A stretch of 64,000 nt of DNA, taken from Maylandia zebra (Eukaryota; Chordata; Actinopteri; Cichliformes; Cichlidae). The notes beneath the pieces were generated by a model. It was not told the DNA's origin, searched no databases, and saw only the letters and a program-made list of their open reading frames with translations. Of this stretch, positions 54,197-63,940 are shown piece after piece (the first letter of the stretch is position 1; every line of letters begins with the position of its first letter). The translations under genes and the position numbers were made by a program. The DNA lies in the NCBI RefSeq assembly GCF_041146795.1, contig NC_135184.1, positions 2,319,967 to 2,383,966 of the forward strand. Reading direction: 5' to 3'.

Positions 54197-55499
54197 AACA
54201 GATGAACAGATGTCAAACAGTGTCTGTGACAGGAAGAGAGCAGTAAACCACAGCCCAGCTTCACATGTTTCACCTCCATCTCAGAGTCACAAACATACTG
54301 AGCTCAGGGACCATTTTTATTTACTGCTGTCAGAAATTCAATTCGATTTATTTCTGTTTAAACAGATTTTTCATCCTGTTTTAAGACAGAAACAAGAGGA
54401 ACAGATGACATCAAACTTCCAAATGTAAACAAATGTATCCTCAGTCCCACAAAAACATTTATTCAAAGTGAAAGAAAAACAGATTGTGTCAAACTGAGTC
54501 AAAGTCCATCCCTCATTCACAGTCTTAATGTTCTCTTCATGAAAACTCTTCCAGCAGCACTTGTTGTTTAACACCTTTCAGTACATTTAACCAGACACTT
54601 GGACTGATGTCAGGTCAGGATCTTGTCCTTCTAGCAGCGGCTCATTAGGACGCTGATGTTGTTGGACAGGTTTCCATCAGTTTCCTGTGGATGTTTATAG
54701 AGGATGAATCAGTCACGGTGCCTCATCTTTCTGTCACCTTCTTTTCTCTCTGATAGAAAAAAACTGATTTTGTATCTGAATATGTCAAATCTGGAATCAC
54801 AGGACAAGATTTCTGCTCTCTGTTTGTGTTTGCTGACCAATCACATTTGAGCAGCTTTGGCTGCTTAATTTCATTTCCAGCATCGCTGCTGAAGAAGAAT
54901 CAGAGTCTGACTGGATCAAACACACAGATTTAACAGCAGAAAAAGTGATTCCATGTAAAACACTCTCGTTCACCAGTTTTAACTCTCATAACTTCACATT
55001 TCCTCAAATTGAATCTTAGTCATTTAATCACAGGAAGTTTCTGGGATTTTGTTCCAGACTGTATATTTATTTATAGATTTTTCTCTACTGACTTTGTTTG
55101 AAATATTCAGGTTTAAAATCAGTCTGATGTATTCTTAATGAGTCTTGTTCACAAAGTTACATGTGCAGTACTCTGTACATCTTCCATCCTTAGAGATCAA
55201 TAATATATGTTGACCAATACTCAGCAGACTGAACCAGGACTGGAAACTTGCTCATCATCTCATCTTTGAGGTCTCCATTTAAAAAGCAGCAATGACTCAA
55301 AGGTAAATATTATACTGGATAATGTGTTAGTATATAAGACTTTGTCTTTTTTAACAAACAGCTCATCTATCAGCTGTCAGCAGAACTGTAGAACTTCAGA
55401 TCCTGAAGTGTGTGAGGACAGAGAAGAGTCAGCTTTACTTCAGGTTTGATGGATAAACTTTCACAGTTTGTGATGATTCTGCTCTCTTTGTGATTTTAG
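54197..55499. other. V3 downstream flank and intergenic
   Basis: Matches the V1 downstream flank to about 54620, and again around 54900-55060 (matching 12500-12640) after an insert. The rest shows no gene. Confidence 0.5.
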
Positions 55500-56540
55500 C
55501 AGTGTTGGGTGTAACGCGTTATTTAGTAATTCATCTACAGAAGTGCAACTTCAAAGTGTTCTGCAATGTGGACAAAAGCAAACCGTTCTTCTGTTGCTTC
55601 AGAGATGGTAGATCATTTTTTCAAGAAAAAACTCATAGTACCTGTTTCAACACGATGGAATTCATTTCACGACGCTCTGTCCAGGATCACTGACATTCCC
55701 CTCGCTGAATTAAATACTGTCTGCACTCAGTTTGGAATCAAATGCTTCACTGATCGGGAGTATCTGTTCCTAAAGGAGTATTGTATCATGTTGAAGCCAC
55801 TCACTGTTGCACTAGACATATTGCAAGGAGAAGAGAACTGCCATTTTGGAATCCTTCTTCTAACTCTGGAGATTCTAATGTCCAGGACGCTGGCACTGCA
55901 GGATGAGCTTAAGCTGACAGCATCCCTCCCTGATATCATTGTTATGGTAATCTATATATAGCCTTACCCTAAAATAATTTTTTGTTTTATTTATCATGCT
56001 CTTATGTGAAGTGTCTGATGTATTTTTTTCTCATAGGCGATGAAGGTGCGCTTTTCCTCAATGATGGACAATAAAGAAGCTCTCCTGGCTGCAGTCACTT
56101 TGCCTAAATTTAAGTTATGCTGGATCAGAGAAGAAGAGAAAAAAGACATGGTTAGGGCAATGCTTACTACAGAGTGCCGTGGGTTGTCTCTTGAAGACCA
56201 ACAACCTGCTCAAGATCACAAGAACCCTGCTAACTCCACTGATGACTTTTTTTCATTTGAGGAGGACGACTGTACCTACTCTGCTGAAACAGAGGTGATG
56301 GAATATTTGAAATCTGCTGCGTCTGAGCTGGGTGTTCTTAGCCAGTTTCCCAGGATTAAGGCCATTTCACTGAGGTACAACACAGCCACACCATCAAGCG
56401 CACCAGTCGAAAGGCTTTTTAGCCTCGGCAATCTTGTGCTTACACCCAGAAGGAACAGACTGTCAAGTGAACGCTTTGAGAGACTTACATTAATGAGATA
56501 CAACAACTTTTTCAAAAACAACACAGCTGAGTAGTACAAA
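55500..56540 (+). pseudogene. hAT transposase remnant with a spliceable intron
   Basis: The left end CAGTGTTGGGTGTAACGCG looks like a hAT terminal repeat. The first coding block (about 55566-55946) has VPVSTRWNSFHDALSRI and LKPLTVALDILQGE, as in the middle of ZBED/hAT transposases. It stops at a GT donor (55947), and an AG acceptor at 56036 joins it in frame to 56037-56534. The second block ends with the hAT C-terminal dimerisation signature ATPSSAPVERLFSLGNLV, then RNRLSSERFERLTLMRYNN. The BED finger and part of the RNase H-like core are missing. No right terminal repeat was found before the Polinton sequence starts. Confidence 0.75.
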
Positions 56541-56944
56541 AAATGTTTTGGAAAACATGAGTGCATACAGCATGCAGGAAATATGGTGCTCATTGGTTTG
56601 AGGAAGTTTCAGAGGAATTCTGTTTGTTCAGAGTTAACTTCACTTTGTTGAATCACATGACATGATTACATACATTATGTATGAATATGTTACTCATTGC
56701 TTTGAAAATGTAAAAATTTTAATGTTTACTGCGTGAAATATGTCATGTATAACATTTCTTAAGTTGAGCTTTTTTGTTATTCAGATATGTTGCAGAAAAA
56801 TATATTTGTTATTCTGGAAGAGAGATACTCCCATACAGCTTATGACAAAATTTGATCCGATTTGATTGATGACCCTAATCATGACCTTTTGACCTCCCCC
56901 CTCCCCCCCGGAAGTGTGTAATTTGATCCCCTAAGCGTGACGAA
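56541..56944. other. hAT 3' flank and junction with Polinton sequence
   Basis: AT-rich, then a short C-run near 56897-56910. The exact join between the hAT remnant and the Polinton fragment is not visible. Confidence 0.4.
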
Positions 56945-59356
56945 TTGCATCCGGAGAAGGGAGGGGGAAACCCCCGGAAGCGCGCCACCTGTTGCGCCAC
57001 CTGTTGTTGGAAAAAAAAAGAGACCACGTTCGTTGCGCACAACGCGAAAGGGTTTGACAGCTATTTAATTCTAAGTCACCTGGTGGGAGAGGGCATGACG
57101 CCCTCGCTCATCATGCAAGGCAGTAAAATTATATGTTTCACAGAATCCGATTTCCTTCTCAAATTCATAGACTCGCTTTCTTTTCTCACCATGCGTCTCA
57201 GCGCTATGCCCAAAGCTTTAGGCTTCGAGGACAAATCCAAGGGATTTTTTCCTCACAAATTCAGCTCGCGGGACCGTTTAAAATACGTGGGTCCGTACCC
57301 ACCTCCTTCGGATTACGGGGTAGAACGCATGTCCCTCTCCGAACGGGAGGAGTTTTTGCGTTGGCACGGCGAGGCCTCCCGTGGGGTGTTTAACTTTGAA
57401 AAAGAGTCCCTGTATTACTGCCGAAACGATGTTAATATCCTGAGGGAGGCGTGCGTAAAGTTCAGAGACGGGTTTATAGGCGAAACTAAAGTCGACCCTT
57501 TCAGCTGTGTCACTATAGCTTCAGCCTGCATGAAAGTGTTTCTCACCAATTTCCTGCCAGAAAACACTCTGGCCATCCCCTCGCCCGACAACTACGGGCG
57601 CAGGTTCAAAGCCTATTCGCACGCGTCCATTCAGTGGCTGGAGTGGGTAGCTCGCTCTCAGAAAATTCCCATTCAACACGCTCTCACAACCGGAGGGGAG
57701 AAAAAAATAGGCCCGTACTTTGTCGACGGATACGCGCTGATTAACGGGGAAAAGTGGGTGTGGGAATTTCTGGGATGCTTTTATCACGGCTGTCCAAAAT
57801 GCTACAGACCCGAGGAAATCTGCCCTTTGACCCGCGCTCCTTACGGGGACCTGCACGCCTCTGCCGAGGCGAGGCTCCGGGAGCTGAGAAACGTTTACAG
57901 AGTCCGCACGGTCACGCTGTGGGAGCACGAATGGAACGAGATGAAAAAATCGAACGAGGAGGTTAAAAATTTTATGCGGAGCTACGAAGCCCCGGAACCT
58001 CTGTTTCCTCACTCGGGGCTTTACGGAGGGCGCACTTCGGCCTTGAGGCTGCGTTACAGCGCCTCGCCAGGAGAAAATGTGTATTACGTAGACGTCACAT
58101 CCCTGTACCCTTACGTCAACGCCAAGCGCGCTTACCCTCTGCATCACCCCCAAATCATCAGAGAGAATTTTGCAGACCCTCGCAGTTATTTCGGGCTGAT
58201 CAGAGCCACCGTTTACCCGCCGCGCGGGCTCTATTTCCCCGTTCTACCGTACAAAACCCCCGGAGGTAAATTAATATTCTCCCTCTGTCGCACCTGCGCC
58301 GAGACTAATCATCAAAGCGGCCCGTGCCTTCACGACGACGAGGCCAGAGCTCTCACAGGGGTCTGGGTCACCGTCGAGTTTAACAAAGCCTTAGAATTGG
58401 GTTACAGAGTGGCAAAAATCACAGAGGTCTGGCACTTTGGTAGCCGCAGCAGCGACATCTTTGCCGGTTATATTAACACTTTTCTCAAAGGCAAACAGGA
58501 AGCCTCCGGCTATCCTCTGGAAGCTCGCGACGAGGATGAGAGGAGCAAATACGTGGAAGAGTACCACAGGCATCAGGGCATACGTTTAGACCCGTCAAAA
58601 ATAGAAGTGAATCCGGCCAAAAGACAGGTATCAAAATTGTGTCTCAACAGTTTCTGGGGAAAGTTTGCTCAGAGAACCAACCTGACTCAGACCACTCTGG
58701 TCAGAAAGCCCAGTCAGTTTTTTAACTACGTCTTTTCAGGCCAGTACGACTTTAAACACGTCTCTTTTTTAAAGACCAAAAAACAGGAAGTGGCTTTAAT
58801 TCAGTGGAGCTATAACGAGCGGTGCGTGATACCTCCCGGCGCGACCAATAACGTTTTCATCGCCGCTTTCACCACAGCCTACGCCCGACTAAAACTCTAC
58901 GAGTATTTAGGAAAATTGCAGCGCAGCGTTCTGTACACCGACACCGACTCTCTGATCTACGTAGTGAAAGAGGGGGAGGAACCTTTAGAGCTGGGCAACT
59001 ATCTAGGGGATCTCACGGACGAATTAGACGGGGACACCATCCAGGAATTTGTCTCCGCGGGTCCAAAGAGTTACGCCTACCGGACCAGAAACAAAAAGAA
59101 ACTGGTGATAAAGATGAAAGGTATAACGCAGACGAGAGAATGTTGCCAGCGGGTCAATTTTGACAGTATGAGCGGGTTGGTGGAAAGTTACCTTTCTGGT
59201 ATGAAGGAGGCGGAGCTCGAGACCCCTCAGCACGGTATTCAGAGGGATAAGAGAGGCTTTGTGCTCAAAAACAGAACATTTCAGAAAAAGTTTCGCGTGG
59301 TTTACGACAAGAGACGTCTCTTTCCAGACGGCACAACTCTGCCTTTCGGGTACTAG
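56945..59356 (+). CDS. Polinton/Maverick DNA polymerase B, N-terminally truncated
   Basis: Open frame of 803 codons. Family similarity starts at about residue 27 with the Exo II motif TTFVAHNAKGFDSYLI. Exo III is YYCRNDVNIL (about 157). The polymerase motifs are A, YYVDVTSLYPYVN (about 380), B, KLCLNSFWGKFAQR (about 563) and C, YTDTDSLIYV (about 663). A Cys/His-containing insert FLGCFYHGCPKC (about 275) is common in these polymerases. This is the protein-primed B-type enzyme that copies the linear element. The Exo I region and everything before it are missing, so proofreading would be lost and the frame's ATG is fortuitous. The remainder has no stop over 2.4 kb. Codon use is richer in C/G-ending codons than the AT-rich flanks. 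Confidence 0.88.
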   Translation: MHPEKGGGNPRKRATCCATCCWKKKETTFVAHNAKGFDSYLILSHLVGEGMTPSLIMQGSKIICFTESDFLLKFIDSLSFLTMRLSAMPKALGFEDKSKGFFPHKFSSRDRLKYVGPYPPPSDYGVERMSLSEREEFLRWHGEASRGVFNFEKESLYYCRNDVNILREACVKFRDGFIGETKVDPFSCVTIASACMKVFLTNFLPENTLAIPSPDNYGRRFKAYSHASIQWLEWVARSQKIPIQHALTTGGEKKIGPYFVDGYALINGEKWVWEFLGCFYHGCPKCYRPEEICPLTRAPYGDLHASAEARLRELRNVYRVRTVTLWEHEWNEMKKSNEEVKNFMRSYEAPEPLFPHSGLYGGRTSALRLRYSASPGENVYYVDVTSLYPYVNAKRAYPLHHPQIIRENFADPRSYFGLIRATVYPPRGLYFPVLPYKTPGGKLIFSLCRTCAETNHQSGPCLHDDEARALTGVWVTVEFNKALELGYRVAKITEVWHFGSRSSDIFAGYINTFLKGKQEASGYPLEARDEDERSKYVEEYHRHQGIRLDPSKIEVNPAKRQVSKLCLNSFWGKFAQRTNLTQTTLVRKPSQFFNYVFSGQYDFKHVSFLKTKKQEVALIQWSYNERCVIPPGATNNVFIAAFTTAYARLKLYEYLGKLQRSVLYTDTDSLIYVVKEGEEPLELGNYLGDLTDELDGDTIQEFVSAGPKSYAYRTRNKKKLVIKMKGITQTRECCQRVNFDSMSGLVESYLSGMKEAELETPQHGIQRDKRGFVLKNRTFQKKFRVVYDKRRLFPDGTTLPFGY

Positions 59357-59393
59357 TGTGTTTTTTTTGTTTTGTTTTTGTTTTCTTCTAAAA

Positions 59394-60041
59394 ATGGAGG
59401 AAACTGATTTTGATCACAGACTGAAAGTGCCTTTTTCCTGTCTCGTTGTGGGGCCTAGCGGGTGTGGGAAAACTCATTTTGTAAAGTGTGTTTTGGAAAA
59501 CTGCGAACGCGTCATGGATACTGTGCCCGCAAATATTGTGTGGATTTATACTTCTTTTCAACCCATGTACGAGGAGCTTTCAAAGACCAATAAAAACATT
59601 AAATTTGTCGAGGGGCTGCCTGATTCTTTCGAAGATTTCCGAGACGTTCTGGTGGTGCTGGATGACGTCATCTTTCAGGCCTCGGATCACCAGGAAGTGG
59701 TTAAAATTTTCACTCAATACCGCCACCATAAAAACGTCTCGGTCATGATGCTGACCCAGAACGTTTTCCATCAGGGTAAATACAGCCGCACCATCAGTTT
59801 AAACTCCAATTATATGGTGTTGTTTAAAAACCCCAGAGACAAGCTGCAGATTGAGATTTTGGCCCGTCAGATTTTCCCTTCGCAAAAAACATTTTTCTCA
59901 GACAGTTTCAAAGACGCCACCGAGGAGCCCCACGGGTATTTAATCCTCGATCTCACTCCCTCGTGCCCAGAACGCTACAGAGTGCGCGCCGGTCTGCTTC
60001 CGGGACAGTACCCCGTCATTTACCTGCCCAAACCCAAGTAG
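59394..60041 (+). CDS. Polinton packaging ATPase (FtsK/A32-like)
   Basis: A 215-residue protein starting MEETDFDHRLKVPFSC, 37 bp after the polymerase stop; an earlier in-frame ATG overlaps the polymerase and is unlikely. Walker A is VVGPSGCGKTHF (about residues 19-30), Walker B is VLVVLDDVIF (about 83-92), and a later MMLTQNVF block (about 115) fits the sensor region. The family pumps DNA into capsids in Polintons and large DNA viruses. Intact, with no frameshift, and of typical length. The next gene starts 2 bp after its stop. Confidence 0.87.
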   Translation: MEETDFDHRLKVPFSCLVVGPSGCGKTHFVKCVLENCERVMDTVPANIVWIYTSFQPMYEELSKTNKNIKFVEGLPDSFEDFRDVLVVLDDVIFQASDHQEVVKIFTQYRHHKNVSVMMLTQNVFHQGKYSRTISLNSNYMVLFKNPRDKLQIEILARQIFPSQKTFFSDSFKDATEEPHGYLILDLTPSCPERYRVRAGLLPGQYPVIYLPKPK

Positions 60042-60043
60042 CT

Positions 60044-60388
60044 ATGTCTCAGCGTATAAAAAGAAACGCGGTCTTACTGCAAGCTCTGTACCACGCGTCG
60101 CCGCAGAAACGCAAAGACATTCTCGCTCACAGCTCCCCGGATTTCCTCCAGGCGTTGTGCGAGATAGCTTTAAACCTTTTAAAGGAGAACATACCTCTTT
60201 CCGCTTCTCAATACCAAAAACTGAAACGCCAGAAAAAGATCATCAGGCTGCTGGCCGACAAGGAAACGAGCTTAAACCGTAAACGTCAAGTTTTAAAGAA
60301 ACAAACGGGTGGGTTTCTTTTCCCTCTGCTGTCAGCCGCCGTGCCCATTCTGGGGAACCTGCTGGGAGGAATATTTCAGAAACGCTGA
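60044..60388 (+). CDS. small Polinton protein with hydrophobic Gly-rich tail
   Basis: A 114-residue protein of unknown function. The N-terminal half is basic and helical-looking (SQRIKRNAVLLQALYHASPQ), and the middle is rich in Lys and Arg (KLKRQKKIIRLLADKE). The C-terminus is a hydrophobic, Gly-containing segment (GGFLFPLLSAAVPILGNLLG) followed by FQKR. Small proteins with this layout occur beside the ATPase gene in Polintons and related adintoviruses; a membrane-active or virion core role has been considered for such proteins, but I cannot assign one. It is packed between the ATPase (2 bp) and the next gene (1 bp). Confidence 0.72.
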   Translation: MSQRIKRNAVLLQALYHASPQKRKDILAHSSPDFLQALCEIALNLLKENIPLSASQYQKLKRQKKIIRLLADKETSLNRKRQVLKKQTGGFLFPLLSAAVPILGNLLGGIFQKR

Positions 60389-60389
60389 G

Positions 60390-61121
60390 ATGTTTAAAAA
60401 AATGATTCTCGTTCCCTCTCACGAGTTGAAAAAACTGACCCGACCCACCGAGCCAACCGTCAGAGAAACTGCCAAAGACGATTTGGACGAAAGGATGAAG
60501 GCTATACTGGAGGATCCGCGGCTAAATTCGTACGGAAAAGTCAAAAGATACGAGTCTCTGCTGCGGAGATATCTCACACTCTCTAAACAGAGTCGGGATG
60601 AGGAGAGTCGGGTGACTTTCCACCTCCCGCCCGAGGAGCAGCAGCAGCAGCAGGTGCAGCAGCAGGTGCAGCAACAAGTGCAGGAGCAGGTGCAGCAGCC
60701 CAGGGAGGATGAGGATGAAATGGTGGAAGAAGTATTAAAATCCTTACCCCCTCGAGACCGCAAAAACGCCCGCTACATTATGCAGAAATTAGCGGAGGGG
60801 GGAGGAGGATGGACAAAGAGGGGAGAATTTGTTTACAAGGGGGATGCGGTGCGGGGTTCGCACATGATCGATCTATTTAAAAATCTCTCCCTCTCTTTTA
60901 AAAGTAAAAACCAAACGCGACCGAAAGGATGGAACGCGTTTTTAACTACTTTGGTCGAATCAAACATCCCCTCATCCTCCATACATAACCGTCGAGCTCG
61001 CGACCAGTACGCGCGTCTTAAATCTGTGGAGGAGGAGGAGGGAGGACAGACACCTGCGCGAAGGGGGAGAAAACCCTCTCGGGTCAAAAAGATGCTTTCC
61101 CCGACCTGGACCTCTATGTAA
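60390..61121 (+). CDS. Polinton protein of unknown function with Gln/Val repeats
   Basis: A 243-residue protein starting MFKKMILVPSHELKKL. The N-terminal third is charged and helical (DLDERMKAILEDPRLNSYGK); residues about 82-103 are a repeated Q-Q-V-Q low-complexity stretch. The second half has KLAEGGGGWTKRGEFVYKGD and GSHMIDLFKNLSLSF, a pattern seen in Polinton-family proteins next to the ATPase. The C-terminus is basic (TPARRGRKPSRVKKM). No catalytic motif. It may be a virion or scaffold protein (inference). A + strand AATAAA follows at about 61169-61174. Confidence 0.7.
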   Translation: MFKKMILVPSHELKKLTRPTEPTVRETAKDDLDERMKAILEDPRLNSYGKVKRYESLLRRYLTLSKQSRDEESRVTFHLPPEEQQQQQVQQQVQQQVQEQVQQPREDEDEMVEEVLKSLPPRDRKNARYIMQKLAEGGGGWTKRGEFVYKGDAVRGSHMIDLFKNLSLSFKSKNQTRPKGWNAFLTTLVESNIPSSSIHNRRARDQYARLKSVEEEEGGQTPARRGRKPSRVKKMLSPTWTSM

Positions 61122-61168
61122 AAAAAAACAAAAAAAAACGTTTTTTTGTTTTTGTTTTTTACAAATGA

Positions 61169-61217
61169 AATAAAAACGCTGCAACAAACTTTTTTTTTTT
61201 GATTACGTTTCTTTATT
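61169..61217. terminator. convergent polyadenylation signals
   Basis: AATAAA on the + strand at 61169-61174 serves the Polinton + strand genes. AATAAA on the minus strand at 61212-61217 overlaps the stop codon of the protease remnant. The two transcription units therefore end tail to tail within 50 bp. Confidence 0.6.
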
Positions 61218-61419
61218 CAATACACGCATCTTTAAACTTTTGTAAGGAGCACGCCCCGTGATGACCTCTGCGAGAGCAAGCGGGGCAGCGTCCTTTCAGA
61301 AAGTCAGACACCATGTCATCATTTTTAAACACATCGTTATAGTACAGAGAAAGTATTTTGCCGACGGATAACCCCTGAGCCTTGTGACATAGATAAAAAA
61401 TGCAATGTTGCCCACAGCG
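61213..61419 (-). pseudogene. adenain-like cysteine protease, C-terminal fragment of Polinton
   Basis: About 68 codons on the minus strand, ending at the TAA at 61213-61215. The fragment begins at CGQHCIFYLCHKAQGLS, which holds the Cys of the catalytic region typical of adenovirus-type proteases, then YYNDVFKNDDMVSDFL. A Cys-rich tail (CPACSRRGHHGACS) follows and may be a zinc site. The catalytic His and Asp/Glu region upstream is missing; it is replaced at about 61411-61420 by LINE sequence. The family cleaves capsid precursors during particle maturation. The frame is not the one that reads through from the LINE. Confidence 0.72.
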
Positions 61420-63940
61420 CCTGTATAGAAAATCCTGAGGATCTTTGGAGAGACCCTGAACTTCCTCAGTTGTCGTAGGTGATACAGGCGCTGCCTAGCC
61501 TTTTTGGTCTGGACCTGAATGTGGGCAGCCCATGTCAGGTCTGAGGAGATGTGGACACCAAGATATTTGAAGGACTGCACCCTCTCCACTGGAGCTCCAT
61601 TGACGATAATGGGCTTGTAGTCTCTGTGCTGACCCCTTCTGAAGTCCACCACCAGCTCCTTGGTCTTGCTGACGTTCAGTTGGAGGTGGTTGTCCTGGCA
61701 CCACGGTGCCAGATTCTTCACTTCATCCATGTAGGCCGCCTCATCGTTGTTGGAGATGGCACCCAACACCACTGTGTCGTCAGCAAACTTCACAATGGTG
61801 TTGGAGCCATGGGTGGCCACACAGTCTGAAGTGTAGAGGGAGTAGAGCAGTGGCAAGAGGACACATCCCTGAGGTGCTCCTGTGTTGATGGTGATGCTGT
61901 TGGAGAAGCACCTGCCCACCCTCACCACCTGAGTTCTGCCAGTGAGGAAGTCCAACACCCATGCACACAGACGGCTGTTAAGTCCCAGATCCCTGAGCTT
62001 TGTGAACAGTCTGCAGGGCACTATTGTGTTAAATGCTGAACTGTAATCAACAAACAGCATTCGCACATAGTTACCCTGTTTCTTGTCCACGTGGCTGAGA
62101 GTGGTGTGTAGGACGTGGGCGATGGCATCCTCTGTGGATCTGTTGGATCTGTAGGCGAACTGCAGCGGATCTGTGGTGTCTGGGATGGAGGAGGAGATGA
62201 TGTTCTTCAGCAGCCTCTCAAACACCTTCATTACTACCGAGGTCAGTGCAACTGGCCGGTAATCGTTCAGGGATGAGGGTTTGCTGTTCTTGGGCACAGG
62301 GATGATGGTGGATCTTTTGAAGCATGTGGGGACCACAGACTTCGCCAGGGACTCGTTGAAGATGTAAGTGAACACACCTGCTAGCTGGTCAGCACAGCAG
62401 CGCAGCAGACGGCCGGTGATGCCGTCTGGCCCCGCCGCTTTCCTTGTGTTCACTCTCCTCAGTGCCGCTCGGACGTCATGCTCCGCGATGCTGGTCACCG
62501 GTCTCTCGCTGATGATGTCACTGTCCTCGGTAGTCAGGCGGTAGATAGCATTAGCCGCCTGGCTAACCTCGAAACGGGCGTAGAACCGATTCAGCTCGTT
62601 GGTGAATGCAGAGTCGGCGTTGATCGGCGCAGTGTCCCTGGCTTTGTAGTCCGTAATGGTGCGTAGTCCGTGCCACATACTCCGTGTGTCGCCCTGGTGG
62701 AAGCGGGACTCCACACGTTCCCGGTACCGGCGTTTGGCATCTCTCACCGCGCGCCGCATGCCGTATGAGGCCGCTTTGTAGGCGCTCATATCGCCAGTGG
62801 CGAGACCCGCGTTGTAGGAGGCGGTCCTGGCGTTTACTGCAGTGCGGATCGATCTGTCCATCCACGGTTTCTGGTTTGGGAATGTGGTGACTCTCGCAGT
62901 GGGGATAATCTCCTCCGCTAGCATATTGACGAAGCATACTGCTACTTCCGTAAACTCGTTGATGTCGACTGCGCATGCTCTGAACATGTCCCAGTCGACG
63001 TCGTTGAGTGCGTCCTGTAGCGTAGCTTCTGATTGGGCAGTCCACCGTTTTACCTCCCTCGTGGTCACGTCTTCCCTCCGTATGCTTTGTTTATACTGGG
63101 GAATGAGGAAGATGGCGTTATGGTCAGACTTCCCAAAAGCCGGGTGTGAGACAGCTTTGTAGCCCTGCTTGTATGGCGTGTAGCAGTGATCCAAAATTCG
63201 ATCCCCTCTCGTTGGACACGAGACATGCTGGTAAAAGTTTGGCATGACTTGTCTGAGGTTCGCTTTGTTAAAGTCTCCTGCTACAATGAGGGCTGCGCCC
63301 GGGTCCTTGTTTTGAAGCGAGCTCAGCACATCATGTAATTCGGACAAAGCCATACCTGTGTCCGCTTGGGGTGGGATGTAGACCACCGTGGCGATGACTG
63401 AGGTGAACTCACGGGGCAGATAGAAAGGGCGGCACTTAATGCTCAGGAACTCCAGATGTGGCGAGCAGCCGCTGGAGAGAGTAGAAATGCTCCTGGCATC
63501 ACACCACTTTCTGTTTACCATGAAACACACTCCTCCACCTTTGGTTTTGTTCGACTCTGCCGTTCTGTCCGCGCGGAGCACAAAGAATGAATCCGACGGA
63601 GTTACAGCCTGGTCCGGCACGGTGGGGGTCAGCCATGTCTCCGTGAAGCACAGAATGTTGCAGTCCCTCATGTCACGTTGGAAGGTGACCCTTGCTCTTA
63701 GGTCATCGAGCTTGTTCTCCATGGATTGTACATTGGCCAGTAGGATACTGGGCAGTGGTGCGCGATGCGCCTGCTGTCTCAGTCTGTTCCTAATACCAGC
63801 GCGTTTTCCCCGGCGCTTCTTTGTTCTGCGCCTCGGATGAGCAGCCCGTCCTTTGTTGTTCTCCGCGCCGCGTAGAATCTCTGGCGGCCAGGAAGGGTCA
63901 GGTTTAAAAGTGTCCAAGATTAGATGTGCAACCTTGGGGG
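61411..63940 (-). mobile_element. Rex1-type LINE, 3' end missing
   Basis: Minus-strand frame from the ATG at 63917 (MDTFKPDPSWPPEIL). Endonuclease motifs are [17 protein letters not shown] and KSDHNAIFLI. RT motifs are KAAGPDGITGRLLRCCADQL, FVDYSSAFNTIV, GAPQGCVLLPLLYSLYTSDC and the catalytic KFADDTVVLGAI. The frame is open for about 830 codons up to KILRIFYTGAV (about 61420). The C-terminal region expected after this (compare 20640-20960) and the whole 3' UTR are absent; the reading then runs out of frame into the protease fragment. A LINE that lacks its 3' end cannot have inserted that way by target priming, so a later deletion or rearrangement joined it here. Confidence 0.85.
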
